A stretch of 64,000 nucleotides of DNA from Bacillota bacterium (GCA_023436115.1 JAEZKQ010000008.1:62001-126000); one strand, 5' to 3'; counted from the first letter of the stretch, positions 8,846 through 17,627 are shown. Numbers and translations are program-made. The notes: generated from the letters alone by a model not told the origin.

Positions 8846-9115
8846 ATGAAATATCAAGATAAATACGTTGGCTCTCAAGAGGAGATCTATGATTTACTAA
8901 AGGACTTCCCCAAAAAGTTTATGCAGAATAGTTTGGTTGTCGAGACAGAAAAAGCAGCAATACCCTCGGATAAAGAACTGACTTTCAAAATTAAGTATGA
9001 GAATGATGAATTTGAAGGGGCTGTTGCTGTTAAGGTTTCCTGGGTAAACGCTGAAGTGGAAGAAGAGGAAGAAGAAGAAGAGGAAGAAGAAGAGGAAGAG
9101 GAAGAAGAAGAATAG
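8846..9115 (+). CDS. Amphi-Trp domain-like protein with polyglutamate tail
   Basis: 89 residues starting ATG behind GAAAGGATGG. Residues 1-67 resemble the amphi-Trp domain: an amphipathic N-terminal helix (EEIYDLLKDFPKKF) followed by beta strands ending in VKVSW. After VNAEV the protein ends in 18 consecutive glutamates, encoded by an all-purine GAA/GAG tract. Acidic tails also occur on Bacillus CotE and on the third CotE-like protein here, so a coat role is plausible. Domain assignment is from memory of the family pattern. Confidence 0.65.
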   Translation: MKYQDKYVGSQEEIYDLLKDFPKKFMQNSLVVETEKAAIPSDKELTFKIKYENDEFEGAVAVKVSWVNAEVEEEEEEEEEEEEEEEEEE

Positions 9116-9139
9116 TTGCCGATTGTATAATACTTGCTG

Positions 9140-9166
9140 CCCGGCAAAGTATTGAGCTTTGCCGGG
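9140..9166 (+). other. Perfect 10-bp stem-loop after the polyglutamate gene
   Basis: CCCGGCAAAG pairs with CTTTGCCGGG around a 7-base loop. No T tract follows, so it is more likely an mRNA-stabilising or attenuating hairpin than a classic terminator. Confidence 0.5.
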
Positions 9167-9239
9167 TGAAACAATGTCATTAGAAATGCATGGCATAATA
9201 GCTGATAAAGGTTATTAATTGTTATAAGGGGGTAAACCC

Positions 9240-9713
9240 TTGGAAGATACAAAAAGAATTGTAACAAAAGTTGTTATTGGCCGCAGAATACAGACGTTTC
9301 GGAAGATTATACGAATGACATCAGACGAAGAAGAAGCTCATCCCCGTGTATTGGGGTGTACGGTTTGCGGAGGACATGTATCTGACTATTTCGTAGAAAG
9401 AGGCAAAGGAAAAAACAGAGAAATCAACATAAAAATTAAACTTGATATACATATTTGGTATCAGTTGGGCGGAGATACCAGCGTTGCTAAAATGAGCACT
9501 GAAGTCGTGGATAGTATTGAGATCACAAACCAAGGTCCGGAGGATTTGAGTCTCGAAGAGGCCTATGTATGGATGAAAGAGGAACCGGAGTGTGTTGACA
9601 CAACACTGATTACAAACCCTGAATGCAATCTGATGGCGGTACAGATTGAGTATACATTGGGGGCAGAAGTCATCGCTGAGACAGTACTGGATGTGAAAGT
9701 ATTTAATACATAA
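9240..9713 (+). CDS. CotE-like outer spore coat protein, paralogue 1
   Basis: 157 residues from TTG 9240, with AAGGGGG (9226-9232) correctly spaced. The protein follows the Bacillus CotE pattern: an N-terminal IVTKVV segment, the RVLGCTV motif (CotE has ILGCWV), the DIHIWYQ motif (CotE has DINVWYS) with a following DTSVAKMSTEV strand, and a C-terminal LGAEVIAET strand (CotE: LAEVVGET). CotE anchors the outer coat in Bacillus. This copy lacks the acidic tail. It is followed by a terminator, so it can be expressed separately from the CotS genes. Confidence 0.78.
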   Translation: MEDTKRIVTKVVIGRRIQTFRKIIRMTSDEEEAHPRVLGCTVCGGHVSDYFVERGKGKNREINIKIKLDIHIWYQLGGDTSVAKMSTEVVDSIEITNQGPEDLSLEEAYVWMKEEPECVDTTLITNPECNLMAVQIEYTLGAEVIAETVLDVKVFNT

Positions 9714-9800
9714 AGCAGCAGATAATGATACATAAATAGGGATGCTTATTATGGTCATCATATTCCTCAGTCAAGATAGCCAAAATAAGCTCCTTATGCC

Positions 9801-9833
9801 GGGTGTTCCACATAGTTAGAACATCCTTTTATT
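9801..9833 (+). terminator. Terminator after CotE-like paralogue 1
   Basis: GGGTGTTC pairs with GAACATCC (one G-U) around a 10-base loop and is followed by TTTTATT. Confidence 0.75.
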
Positions 9834-9856
9834 ATAATGTGGACAGGAGACAAGAA

Positions 9857-10897
9857 ATGATAAAGGATTTGAATTCCGAACCGTTAAATGAAGTTTTAGA
9901 GAAATACCCATTTTCTATAAACAGCATTCGAACGGAATCATATAAACAAAAAAAAGGAGTCTGGTGGGTGGATACCACAGAAGGTATGAAGATTCTCAAA
10001 AAGCATCCTAATTCTGAACCTATGCTGCTTTTTTTATTGTCGGCTATTTCTCATTTGCAAAGAAAGGGCATTTATATACCAAATATCAACAGAACAAGCA
10101 ACGGCGAATCTTATGTCAAGCTTGATGAGACCTGCTTTATTCTCATCGACGCTGTTGAAGGAGTCAATCCAGATTATAAAAAGGCTAATGAATTAAAAAG
10201 CCTTGTTCGGGAGATGGGAAGGTTTCACTTGGCATCCCAGGGTTTTGTGCCACCCAAAGAATCAAAGCTTCGCCAGCATCTAGGAAACTGGCTGCAGGAC
10301 TACAGCGCGGACGTCAGCAGACTAAAGACCCTCTACAGCGAAGAACTGATTAAAGCGGAGCATGGAGCTTTCGGAAAAGTTATTCTGGAGGCGTTTCCGG
10401 CGTTTTTAAAGAGAATGGAAGACACAATTGATGGGCTGAGCAGCCCCGCATATTCGGAATGGGTAAGCAAAATCTCAAAAAACGGAGGCTTGTGCCATCA
10501 GGATTTTGCCGCAGGGAATATATTGCTGAACTCTTCGGGCAGGGTGTATATCCTGGACACCGATTCACTTACGATCGAGCTTCCAGCCCGGGATATTCGA
10601 AAGCTGCTTAATAAGGTAATGAAGAAAAACGGGAAATGGGATTTATCGTTATTGTCTAATATTTTAAGCTGGTATCAAGAAGTCAATCCGCTGACTGCTG
10701 ATGAATGGTCAATAGTGAAATTGGATCTGAACTTTCCGCATTTGTTCATCGGAATTATGGATAAATATTATCGGCGACGGGAAAAGGATTGGACTGAAAG
10801 CAAATATCTAAGCCGCCTCAAGGAGATGATAGCGGTCGAACAGTCCAAGGAAGAGGTGTTAAATCAGTACGAGACGATTATAAAAGAGTTTCGGTAA
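9857..10897 (+). CDS. CotS-family spore coat protein (kinase fold), copy 1
   Basis: 346 residues. The protein has the aminoglycoside-phosphotransferase/CotS fold. CHQDFAAGNILL is the Brenner-type catalytic loop (HQD and Asn) and VYILDTDS is the metal-binding segment; a helical C-terminal lobe follows. Bacillus CotS is an inner/outer coat protein whose assembly depends on CotE, and its kinase activity is unproven. ATG 9857 has AGGAGA six bases away; the upstream in-frame ATG at 9803 lies in the terminator hairpin and is rejected. It is probably cotranscribed with copy 2 (22-base gap). Confidence 0.85.
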   Translation: MIKDLNSEPLNEVLEKYPFSINSIRTESYKQKKGVWWVDTTEGMKILKKHPNSEPMLLFLLSAISHLQRKGIYIPNINRTSNGESYVKLDETCFILIDAVEGVNPDYKKANELKSLVREMGRFHLASQGFVPPKESKLRQHLGNWLQDYSADVSRLKTLYSEELIKAEHGAFGKVILEAFPAFLKRMEDTIDGLSSPAYSEWVSKISKNGGLCHQDFAAGNILLNSSGRVYILDTDSLTIELPARDIRKLLNKVMKKNGKWDLSLLSNILSWYQEVNPLTADEWSIVKLDLNFPHLFIGIMDKYYRRREKDWTESKYLSRLKEMIAVEQSKEEVLNQYETIIKEFR

Positions 10898-10919
10898 TTA
10901 TTTTAACGGGGGATAGACG

Positions 10920-11939
10920 ATGTTAGAGCAAATTATGAGTTTGGAGGATATTGCCCGCACGGTATTGCAGCAATATGATATCAAACCGGTGAAAATACAA
11001 ATTGTTCAGCAAGGCGGCATCAAAACTGTCTGGAAGGTCATGTCCGATAAAGGTATCAAGTGCCTTAAAAGATTAAACAAGACACCGGAAAAGGCGATAT
11101 TCTCGGTAGAAGCTCAAAAGTATATAAAGGAAAAGGGGGGGCTTGTCCCCGATGTGATGGCCAACAAAGAGGGAAAGCCGATCACTTTTTTTCGTGATGA
11201 GCTTTTTGTACTGTATGAATGGGTGGAAGGTAAGCAGCTTAATTTTAATGCGAAGGAAGATTTTATGGCGGCGATGGAGGGACTGGCACTTTTTCATAAA
11301 TATTCGAAAGGGTATGAGCCGCCTGAAGAGGCGAGAGTGTCGACGAAGCTGTCAAAATGGCCGGATCAACACCGCTCCATGTTAAACAGGATGAGTGAAT
11401 GGAAGCAGATTTCTCAGCAAAATACAGGGACAGCTGTTTACGACTCTTATTTGAAATGGGTCAATCCAATCATTGATCTGGGAGAAAAAGCAATACAATA
11501 TCTTGCACGCTTTGGGTATAGTGAATTGTCGCGCCCGGGTTCTCCATATGTGGTTTTATGTCATCAGGATTTCGGTAAGGGAAACGCATTGCTGGCGCCT
11601 CAAGGCATATATGTTTTGGATCTGGATGGCGTGACGTTTGAACTGGCAGCCAGAGATTTAAGAAAAATTATACTCAAAACAATGGAAACACAAAGCCAAT
11701 GGGATGGACAAATCTTGAAACAAATATTGGCTTGGTATGAGCGGGGAAATGCTTTGACGAGTGAAGAGAAAAAGATGGTTTATATCGACTGCCTGTTTCC
11801 TCACGGTTTCTTTGGCAGCGTCAAGAATCAATTTCAAAAAAACAAATCCGTCAAGCCTTCAAGCATAGAGCAAATAGGGCGGCTTGAAATGGCGAAGCAG
11901 AATATTTTAATCGGTTTAATAGAGGGGGAAAAGTCTTGA
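10920..11939 (+). CDS. CotS-family spore coat protein (kinase fold), copy 2
   Basis: 339 residues, ATG behind ACGGGGGA. It has the same architecture as copy 1: a GGIKTVWKV nucleotide-loop region, CLKRL with the candidate ATP lysine, CHQDFGKGNALL and YVLDLDG. The catalytic HQD, Asn and DxD residues are retained, so enzymatic activity is possible. Its stop overlaps the next start (TTGA at 11936-11939), so it is translationally coupled to a glycosyltransferase, matching the CotS-CotSA pairing of Bacillus. Confidence 0.85.
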   Translation: MLEQIMSLEDIARTVLQQYDIKPVKIQIVQQGGIKTVWKVMSDKGIKCLKRLNKTPEKAIFSVEAQKYIKEKGGLVPDVMANKEGKPITFFRDELFVLYEWVEGKQLNFNAKEDFMAAMEGLALFHKYSKGYEPPEEARVSTKLSKWPDQHRSMLNRMSEWKQISQQNTGTAVYDSYLKWVNPIIDLGEKAIQYLARFGYSELSRPGSPYVVLCHQDFGKGNALLAPQGIYVLDLDGVTFELAARDLRKIILKTMETQSQWDGQILKQILAWYERGNALTSEEKKMVYIDCLFPHGFFGSVKNQFQKNKSVKPSSIEQIGRLEMAKQNILIGLIEGEKS

Positions 11940-13072
11940 AAATTGCGATGATATGCACGGAAAAACTACCCATACCCCCTATTCGCGGCGGCGCTATTCA
12001 GCAGTATATTGATGCCGTCATACCGTTTATGCAGGGAAAACATGATATTAGCGTGTTTTGTATAGAAGATCCTGAACTGCCGCCTGTTGAGAATAATGGG
12101 CATATCCATATTATGCGGGTCAGCAGTATGCAGAAACAGGATTATATCCATCATGTCATCAGCCGGATTAAGGATGAATATGATTTGATACATGTTTTTA
12201 ACAGGCCAAAATGGGTGAATCTTATTGCTGAAAAATTTCCGAAAGCCGCATTAAGTTTAAGTATACACAATGAGATGTTTCTTCCATCCAAGATCTCGAA
12301 AGCGGATGGTGAGAAATGTATTCAGAGAGTCAAATTTATTACGACGGTTAGCAGGTTTGTTGCAGATGGGATAAAAAAACTCTATCCAGAGGCTGCGTCT
12401 AAGATACACGTTATTTACTCAGGCGTCGATATTCATAGGTATTCGCCCGTATGGTCGGATGAGGCCATTCAAATAAGAAAACAGCTAAAAGAAAAGTACG
12501 GCTTAGCTGATAAGAATGTCGTACTTTTTGTAGGCAGGCTGAGCCCCAAAAAGGGTGCGCATATTCTACTAAAGGCGATCGGAGAAGTGGTGCGAGATCA
12601 TCCCAATACGGCGCTTGTGATCGTCGGAAGTAAATGGTACGGCGATAATCAGGAAGACAGTTATGTACGTCAGGTCAAGCAGATGTCTGAAGATCTGAAT
12701 ACGAATATTATTATGACCGGTTTTCTTCCGCCAAAGCAGGTCATTTCTCATTATTATCTGGGGGATATCTTCGTTTGTGCCTCGCAATGGAGAGAACCTT
12801 TGGCAAGGGTACATTATGAGGCTATGGCTTCGGGACTTCCCATTATCACAACCGATAAGGGAGGCAATGCCGAGGTTGTCCGGGGAGCCGGGAACGGTAT
12901 TGTGATAAGTGAATATAACCAGCCCCAAGCTTTTGCGGATGCAATCACGTATTTGCTTGATCAGCCATCCATTGCACTCGAGATGGGTAAGGCCGGAAGG
13001 AAACTTGCGGAAGAAAAGTATTCATGGGAAAGGGTTGCGCAGGATCTGAACGATCTATTTACAAATAAATAG
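11936..13072 (+). CDS. GT4-family glycosyltransferase, CotSA-like
   Basis: 378 residues, TTG start overlapping the preceding stop by four bases with GAGGGGG upstream. The N-terminal GT-B domain has the flexible GGAIQQYI loop. FVGRLSPKKG begins the C-terminal donor domain, and the EPLARVHYEAMASGLPII segment carries the nucleotide-sugar E-x7-E motif. It probably transfers a sugar onto a coat glycan or coat protein. Context (CotS upstream, UDP-uronate enzymes on both sides) points to the forespore surface in the mother cell. Donor and acceptor are not determined. Confidence 0.85.
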   Translation: MKIAMICTEKLPIPPIRGGAIQQYIDAVIPFMQGKHDISVFCIEDPELPPVENNGHIHIMRVSSMQKQDYIHHVISRIKDEYDLIHVFNRPKWVNLIAEKFPKAALSLSIHNEMFLPSKISKADGEKCIQRVKFITTVSRFVADGIKKLYPEAASKIHVIYSGVDIHRYSPVWSDEAIQIRKQLKEKYGLADKNVVLFVGRLSPKKGAHILLKAIGEVVRDHPNTALVIVGSKWYGDNQEDSYVRQVKQMSEDLNTNIIMTGFLPPKQVISHYYLGDIFVCASQWREPLARVHYEAMASGLPIITTDKGGNAEVVRGAGNGIVISEYNQPQAFADAITYLLDQPSIALEMGKAGRKLAEEKYSWERVAQDLNDLFTNK

Positions 13073-13092
13073 ATCAGCTATTTATGATTGAT

Positions 13093-13129
13093 ATCAGGCT
13101 CATTGGAACAGAATGAGTCTGATTTTTTT
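13093..13129 (+). terminator. Terminator after the CotS-GT4 operon
   Basis: A 12-bp stem (ATCAGGCTCATT with AATGAGTCTGAT, one G-U), a 7-base loop and a T6 tail. Confidence 0.92.
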
Positions 13130-13238
13130 GCGTGAAATGAATGGGTGTGTCACATAAGTTTGCATATCGAATAGTATATAACAGATAAATTATGACGATG
13201 AATAAGAGCTAAATAAAATAAGTGAAGGGGGAGTTTTG

Positions 13239-13718
13239 GTGGAATTAAATAATCAAGCGACTCGTGAAATAATCGCAAAAACGATCTGTGGATCGGGTTT
13301 CAAGGTCATTGAATATAATCAATATATTGAATTGCCAAAGGACATACTTCCTAGCCGTATAATGGGATGCACCATAACGAATGTTGAGAAGCCAAAAGCG
13401 CTTAAATGGAAAGTACCTGAAAACAACCGTTATTATGTGCCTGTAAAAGGGTCTGTTAATATCGATGCCTGGTATGCTTTTAACGACGGACATGATACGA
13501 GTGTGGCCAGCACAACAATTGTGTATCATGAGAACATCCCCATATTGGAAAGGAGCGGAAAGCCCATAGGATCTGTTGTAGCAACGGCAGAAATGGACGA
13601 AGACCCAAAAGTTGCCGATGTGGGGCTGGAGGGGAATAAAATTCGAATAACGGTATTAATAAAGATATCCACGGTCGTTATGGGAGATTCAAGGCTTATG
13701 GTTGAAGTCATGGAATAA
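13239..13718 (+). CDS. CotE-like outer spore coat protein, paralogue 2
   Basis: 159 residues. GTG 13239 is favoured over the adjacent TTG 13236 because AAGGGGGAG ends too close to the TTG. It has the same skeleton as the other two copies: REIIAKTICGSG, RIMGCTI, then NIDAWYAFNDGHDTSVASTT. It is the most diverged copy: the DxWY loop is extended and the C-terminus ends SRLMVEVME without an acidic tail. It is probably in one unit with paralogue 3 (68-base gap). Confidence 0.7.
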   Translation: MELNNQATREIIAKTICGSGFKVIEYNQYIELPKDILPSRIMGCTITNVEKPKALKWKVPENNRYYVPVKGSVNIDAWYAFNDGHDTSVASTTIVYHENIPILERSGKPIGSVVATAEMDEDPKVADVGLEGNKIRITVLIKISTVVMGDSRLMVEVME

Positions 13719-13786
13719 TCTTGAGTTCGCAAGTCTGGTTATCGAGGTCATCATAGAAATCAAGGTTTTGAAAAGAGGGAGAATTA

Positions 13787-14332
13787 ATGAGCGAAATAAA
13801 AAAAATAATAGCAAAGGCTGCATATGGCCAAGGTGCGCAAGCTTTCAGCAAAGGTGTCAATATTAATACTTATGAGAGAAAAAGACCCACAAAAATTCTT
13901 GGATGTATCATAACTGATGCTGAAATCTTAAGCTGTTCCTATGAGGGAGATATAGAAAACGGGAAGGCTGTAAAGGTCAGTATTAAATTTGATACCCACC
14001 TGTGGTATGGGATGGGCAACGATACAAAGGTTTCAAAGGCCAGTACGAAGGTATCGGAAATTGTGAAGATCCATGCGAAGGGCGCAGAAAAATATAGTGA
14101 CGAAGAAGTCAGGGCATGGATTAAAAAAGCGCCAGTGTGTACAAAAACATCAATCATAGACGGGCAGGAAGGCGCGGTTGTGCTGGCGCAGGTCGAATAT
14201 GAACTGGGTGCTGAGATCATTGGCCTCACATCTTTAAACGTTAGAGTTATAAAGTCTATTGATGAGATAGATGAGCCAGAGGATGTTCCGGCGGAATTTG
14301 AAGATGAAACTGATGAATTTGAAGACGATTAG
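13787..14332 (+). CDS. CotE-like outer spore coat protein, paralogue 3 (acidic tail)
   Basis: 181 residues, ATG behind AGAGGGAG. Motifs are KKIIAKAAYGQG, KILGCII, DTHLWYGMGNDTKVSKAST and LGAEIIGLTSLNVRV. After about residue 158 it ends in a tail dominated by Asp and Glu, as Bacillus CotE does. Length and tail make it the best candidate for the functional CotE orthologue among the three copies. In Bacillus the tail region helps recruit outer-coat proteins. Confidence 0.82.
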   Translation: MSEIKKIIAKAAYGQGAQAFSKGVNINTYERKRPTKILGCIITDAEILSCSYEGDIENGKAVKVSIKFDTHLWYGMGNDTKVSKASTKVSEIVKIHAKGAEKYSDEEVRAWIKKAPVCTKTSIIDGQEGAVVLAQVEYELGAEIIGLTSLNVRVIKSIDEIDEPEDVPAEFEDETDEFEDD

Positions 14333-14360
14333 AATGTGAGGCTGGGAAATGAAAGACGAT

Positions 14361-14395
14361 ACAAGGATGTTCTAGAGCATACAGAGCATCCTTGT
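14361..14395 (+). terminator. Possible weak terminator or attenuator hairpin
   Basis: ACAAGGATG pairs with CATCCTTGT over 9 bp, with a 17-base loop and only TT after the stem. It lies between CotE paralogue 3 and the epimerase and could reduce read-through. Confidence 0.4.
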
Positions 14396-14452
14396 TTAGG
14401 TCGGCCAAGCGAAGCAGGGCTGTCTGCTCATGATAGCGTGAGGGTGCGATGT

Positions 14453-15466
14453 ATGAATAACATAGATGCCGCAAAAACATATCTGATTACCGGAGCAGCC
14501 GGCTTTATCGGATTCTCATTATCACGGAGCTTGTTGGAAAAGGGCTGCCGTGTCTTGGGAATAGACAATATCAATGATTACTATGATGTGAATTTAAAAT
14601 ATGATCGTTTAAAACTATTAAATTCATTTGAAAAGTTTGTATTTCTAAAAAATGATATTTCAGATAAACTCGCCGTTGAACAAGTATTCAAAGAATACAG
14701 ACCTGATATCGTGATCAATTTGGCTGCTCAACCGGGAGTCAGATATTCTCTGATTAACCCTGATGCTTATATTCAAAGCAATATCATAGGCTTTTACAAT
14801 ATACTTGAAGCATGCCGGCAAAACCCGGTGAGACACCTTGTCTATGCGTCGTCCAGCTCGGTATATGGAATGAAAGAAAGGACTCCTTCGCGGGAATCGG
14901 ATTTGACTGACCAGCCGGTATCTTTGTATGCGGCAACAAAAAAGTCTAACGAATTGATGGCATATACATATAGTTATCTTTATAAAATACCCGCCACCGG
15001 CTTGCGCTTTTTTACGGTATATGGCCCTTATGGCCGTCCCGATATGGCATACTTCAAATTTGCGAACCAATACTTTGTAGGCGATCCGATTACCATTAAC
15101 AGCAATAATGAAGACGATTCATACAGGGACTATACATATATTGACGACGTGGTTGAAGGGATAGAAAAAATTCTGGATTATTATCCGGCCGGTCACGTTC
15201 CTCATTGTGTTTATAATATCGGAAACTGCAAACCTGAAAGTCTGCCGGTGTTTATCGGGAAGCTGGAGAAAAGCCTGTCGGAAGCAGCCGGAAGGGAGAT
15301 CGTATTTCAAAAAACATACCAACCAATTCAACCGGGAGATGTGACGGTGACATATGCATCGACTGACCTTATAACGAATGCGGTCGGATTTATGCCAAAA
15401 ACATCTACGGAAGATGGCCTTAAGAAGTTTGCATCATGGTATATTCATTATTATAATATTAAATAG
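14453..15466 (+). CDS. UDP-glucuronate 4-epimerase (extended SDR)
   Basis: 337 residues. The NAD-binding motif is TGAAGFIGF, SSSSVYG carries the catalytic Ser region, and YAATKKSNE supplies the Tyr-x3-Lys pair. TVYGPYGRPDMAYFKF is typical of UDP-glucuronate epimerases that make UDP-galacturonate. ATG 14453 has AGGGTG six bases before it; the longer frame from 14336 runs through the hairpin and is rejected. With Ugd at 7432 it completes a UDP-glucose to UDP-galacturonate path inside the coat cluster. Confidence 0.88.
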   Translation: MNNIDAAKTYLITGAAGFIGFSLSRSLLEKGCRVLGIDNINDYYDVNLKYDRLKLLNSFEKFVFLKNDISDKLAVEQVFKEYRPDIVINLAAQPGVRYSLINPDAYIQSNIIGFYNILEACRQNPVRHLVYASSSSVYGMKERTPSRESDLTDQPVSLYAATKKSNELMAYTYSYLYKIPATGLRFFTVYGPYGRPDMAYFKFANQYFVGDPITINSNNEDDSYRDYTYIDDVVEGIEKILDYYPAGHVPHCVYNIGNCKPESLPVFIGKLEKSLSEAAGREIVFQKTYQPIQPGDVTVTYASTDLITNAVGFMPKTSTEDGLKKFASWYIHYYNIK

Positions 15467-15549
15467 TACTGGTTATTTGAGGTTGACGTCATTCGTTCAC
15501 CTTTAGAACGCCTATCTCTGAATCTTTCGCAAGAACTGTGATTATCCCA

Positions 15550-15831
15550 TTACTCGCCCAGTACAAATGTCGTGCTTTCCATAGGATGGCTGTGCCCTTG
15601 CGTCACCCCTGTTGCCCCTTTGAAATAATGATAATGCTTCCCCGGGCCGACAATGGTGGGGCCCTGCGTTATGATAAAATAACGGTGTGAGTGACCGCTG
15701 GCTATAGTGGTTATTCCGATAATATTGTGGGTATGTTCGGGCACATCTTCGCTGGGGGTGGAGACGCCGGAAAACAAATGCAAATGGCCTTCAACATAAG
15801 TGGTAACACCTTGAAATTGATGTGTATGCAT
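15550..15831 (-). CDS. YmaF family protein (histidine-rich)
   Basis: About 93 residues built from repeated His pairs: MHTHQFQG, EGHLHLFSG, PEHTHNIIG, SGHSHRY, GKHYHYFKG, QGHSHPM. This is the YmaF pattern, in which regularly spaced H-x-H strands suggest a beta structure or metal-binding surface. Biochemical function is unknown. The ATG at 15831 lies 11 bases from AAGGAG; a GTG at 15843 would overlap that site. It converges with the epimerase and closes the coat cluster. Confidence 0.85.
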   Translation of the reverse strand: MHTHQFQGVTTYVEGHLHLFSGVSTPSEDVPEHTHNIIGITTIASGHSHRYFIITQGPTIVGPGKHYHYFKGATGVTQGHSHPMESTTFVLGE

Positions 15832-16017
15832 ATACCAAACCACTCCTTTTATAATACTATATGCTTAAAAAATTCTGAATGTAACTACAGCTTTTAAAGA
15901 GAGCCACAAAAATATATGGGACGCGTTATTATAAAAAATGGAAGCCGTGTTTCGTATACAAAACACGAAATGACAATAATCTAATGTTATCTGAAAACAG
16001 AAAGAAGCTGCAATAAC

Positions 16018-17487
16018 ATGATGACAGAAGGTATGACCAAAATGTTGAATTTTGATAACAGCTATGCGCGTTTGCCCCAGGCTTTCTTCTCACATACCGA
16101 TCCTGTTCCGGTGCGCTCACCGAAGCTGGTTATCTTTAATCAGTCACTGGCAAAGCTTTTGGGACTGGACGGTGACTGGCTGCAAAGCGAAGAAGGCGTT
16201 TCCGTTCTTGCGGGCAACCGCGTTCCCGAAGGTGCCGAGCCGATTGCCCAAGCGTATGCGGGTCATCAGTTTGGGCATTTGACTATGCTGGGTGACGGCC
16301 GGGCTGTGCTGCTGGGGGAGCAGTTAACACCCTCGGGCGAACGCTTTGATATACAGCTCAAAGGCTCGGGCCAAACGCCTTATTCGCGTCGGGGCGACGG
16401 TCGCGCTGCATTGGGCCCGATGCTGCGCGAGTACCTTATCAGCGAAGCCATGTACGCTTTGGGCATACCCACCACGCGCAGCCTTGCGGTGGTGTCGACA
16501 GGAGAAACAGTATGGCGTGAAACCGGACTTGCGGGTGCTGTGCTGACGCGCGTGGCTGCCAGCCATCTGCGTGTGGGCACATTTGAGTACGCCGCCGGAC
16601 GGGGTAATATTCACGATCTTCGGGCACTGGCCGATTATACGCTGAAGCGGCATTTCCCCGACATACAAACAGACGCTAACCAATATGACGCTTTGCTATT
16701 GGAAGTCATTAAACGTCAGGCCAAGCTGATTGCGAAGTGGCAGCTGGCCGGGTTTATTCATGGCGTGATGAACACCGATAATATGGCGCTGAGCGGAGAA
16801 ACGATCGACTATGGCCCGTGTGCGTTTATCGATACGTATGACACGAAAACGGTTTTCAGCTCGATTGATATACATGGCCGTTATGCTTACGGCAATCAGC
16901 CTTATATCGGTCAGTGGAATCTGGCGCGGTTTGCCGAAAGCCTGCTGCCTTTGATGCACAAAAAAGAGTCAGAAGCCATCAAAATGGCTAATGACGCTGT
17001 CGGTGTTTTTCCGAAATTGTATGAGCGGCATTGGCTATCCGGCATGAGAGCCAAGCTGGGGCTGTTCAATGAGGAACCGGAAGACGATTCGTTGATCGAG
17101 AATCTGCTGGGTTTGATGCAGCAGCACAAAGCCGATTATACGAATACATTTATTGCACTCACGTTTGGCACAGCTAAGGACATGCCTTTGTTTGACACAA
17201 GCGAGTTTACGCAATGGCAAGAGCAATGGACGAAAAGGCGCGGCAGGCAGCAGGAATCCGAAGCGGCTTCTCAGGAGCTGATGCGGCGGCATAATCCGGC
17301 GGTCATCCCGCGCAATCACAGGGTGGAGGATGCGTTGGAAGCGGCGGTCAAACGCGATGATTTCAGCGTGATGGAAAAGCTGCTTCGCGTTCTTTCCGAG
17401 CCTTACGCGCATACACGAGAACAAGCCGAATATTCTGCGCCGCCTTTGCCTTCTTCATGCCAGTACCGTACATTCTGCGGAACGTAA
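16018..17487 (+). CDS. selO: Protein adenylyltransferase SelO (YdiU family)
   Basis: 489 residues, full length. SelO is a pseudokinase-fold enzyme that binds ATP in flipped orientation and AMPylates Ser/Thr/Tyr of client proteins in the oxidative stress response. Hallmarks: YAGHQFGHLTMLGDGRA, LKGSGQTPYSRRGDGRA (ATP-binding Lys and Arg), HGVMNTDNMALSG (Asn and Asp metal site) and a C-terminal TFCGT. The start is uncertain among the Met codons at 16018, 16021, 16033 and 16042. It is monocistronic with its own terminator. Confidence 0.93.
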   Translation: MMTEGMTKMLNFDNSYARLPQAFFSHTDPVPVRSPKLVIFNQSLAKLLGLDGDWLQSEEGVSVLAGNRVPEGAEPIAQAYAGHQFGHLTMLGDGRAVLLGEQLTPSGERFDIQLKGSGQTPYSRRGDGRAALGPMLREYLISEAMYALGIPTTRSLAVVSTGETVWRETGLAGAVLTRVAASHLRVGTFEYAAGRGNIHDLRALADYTLKRHFPDIQTDANQYDALLLEVIKRQAKLIAKWQLAGFIHGVMNTDNMALSGETIDYGPCAFIDTYDTKTVFSSIDIHGRYAYGNQPYIGQWNLARFAESLLPLMHKKESEAIKMANDAVGVFPKLYERHWLSGMRAKLGLFNEEPEDDSLIENLLGLMQQHKADYTNTFIALTFGTAKDMPLFDTSEFTQWQEQWTKRRGRQQESEAASQELMRRHNPAVIPRNHRVEDALEAAVKRDDFSVMEKLLRVLSEPYAHTREQAEYSAPPLPSSCQYRTFCGT

Positions 17488-17500
17488 TATACAGATAGAT

Positions 17501-17529
17501 AAAAGCTCTGACAAAGGTCGGAGCTTTTT
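17501..17529 (+). terminator. Terminator after selO
   Basis: AAAAGCTCTGAC pairs with GTCGGAGCTTTT around AAAG (12 bp, one G-U), followed by T. Confidence 0.88.
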
Positions 17530-17627
17530 ATATGGTTAACATAGAGAATCTGTAGTTGCTACTGAACGGTTATTATTGTAAAATAATATGATAATCAATA
17601 TGCAAAAGACAATTAAGGAATAGGGCC

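Noticed and set aside
8887..9267. Minus-strand frame with a long serine run
   Set aside because: The serine run is the antisense reading of the polyglutamate tract; there is no ribosome site.
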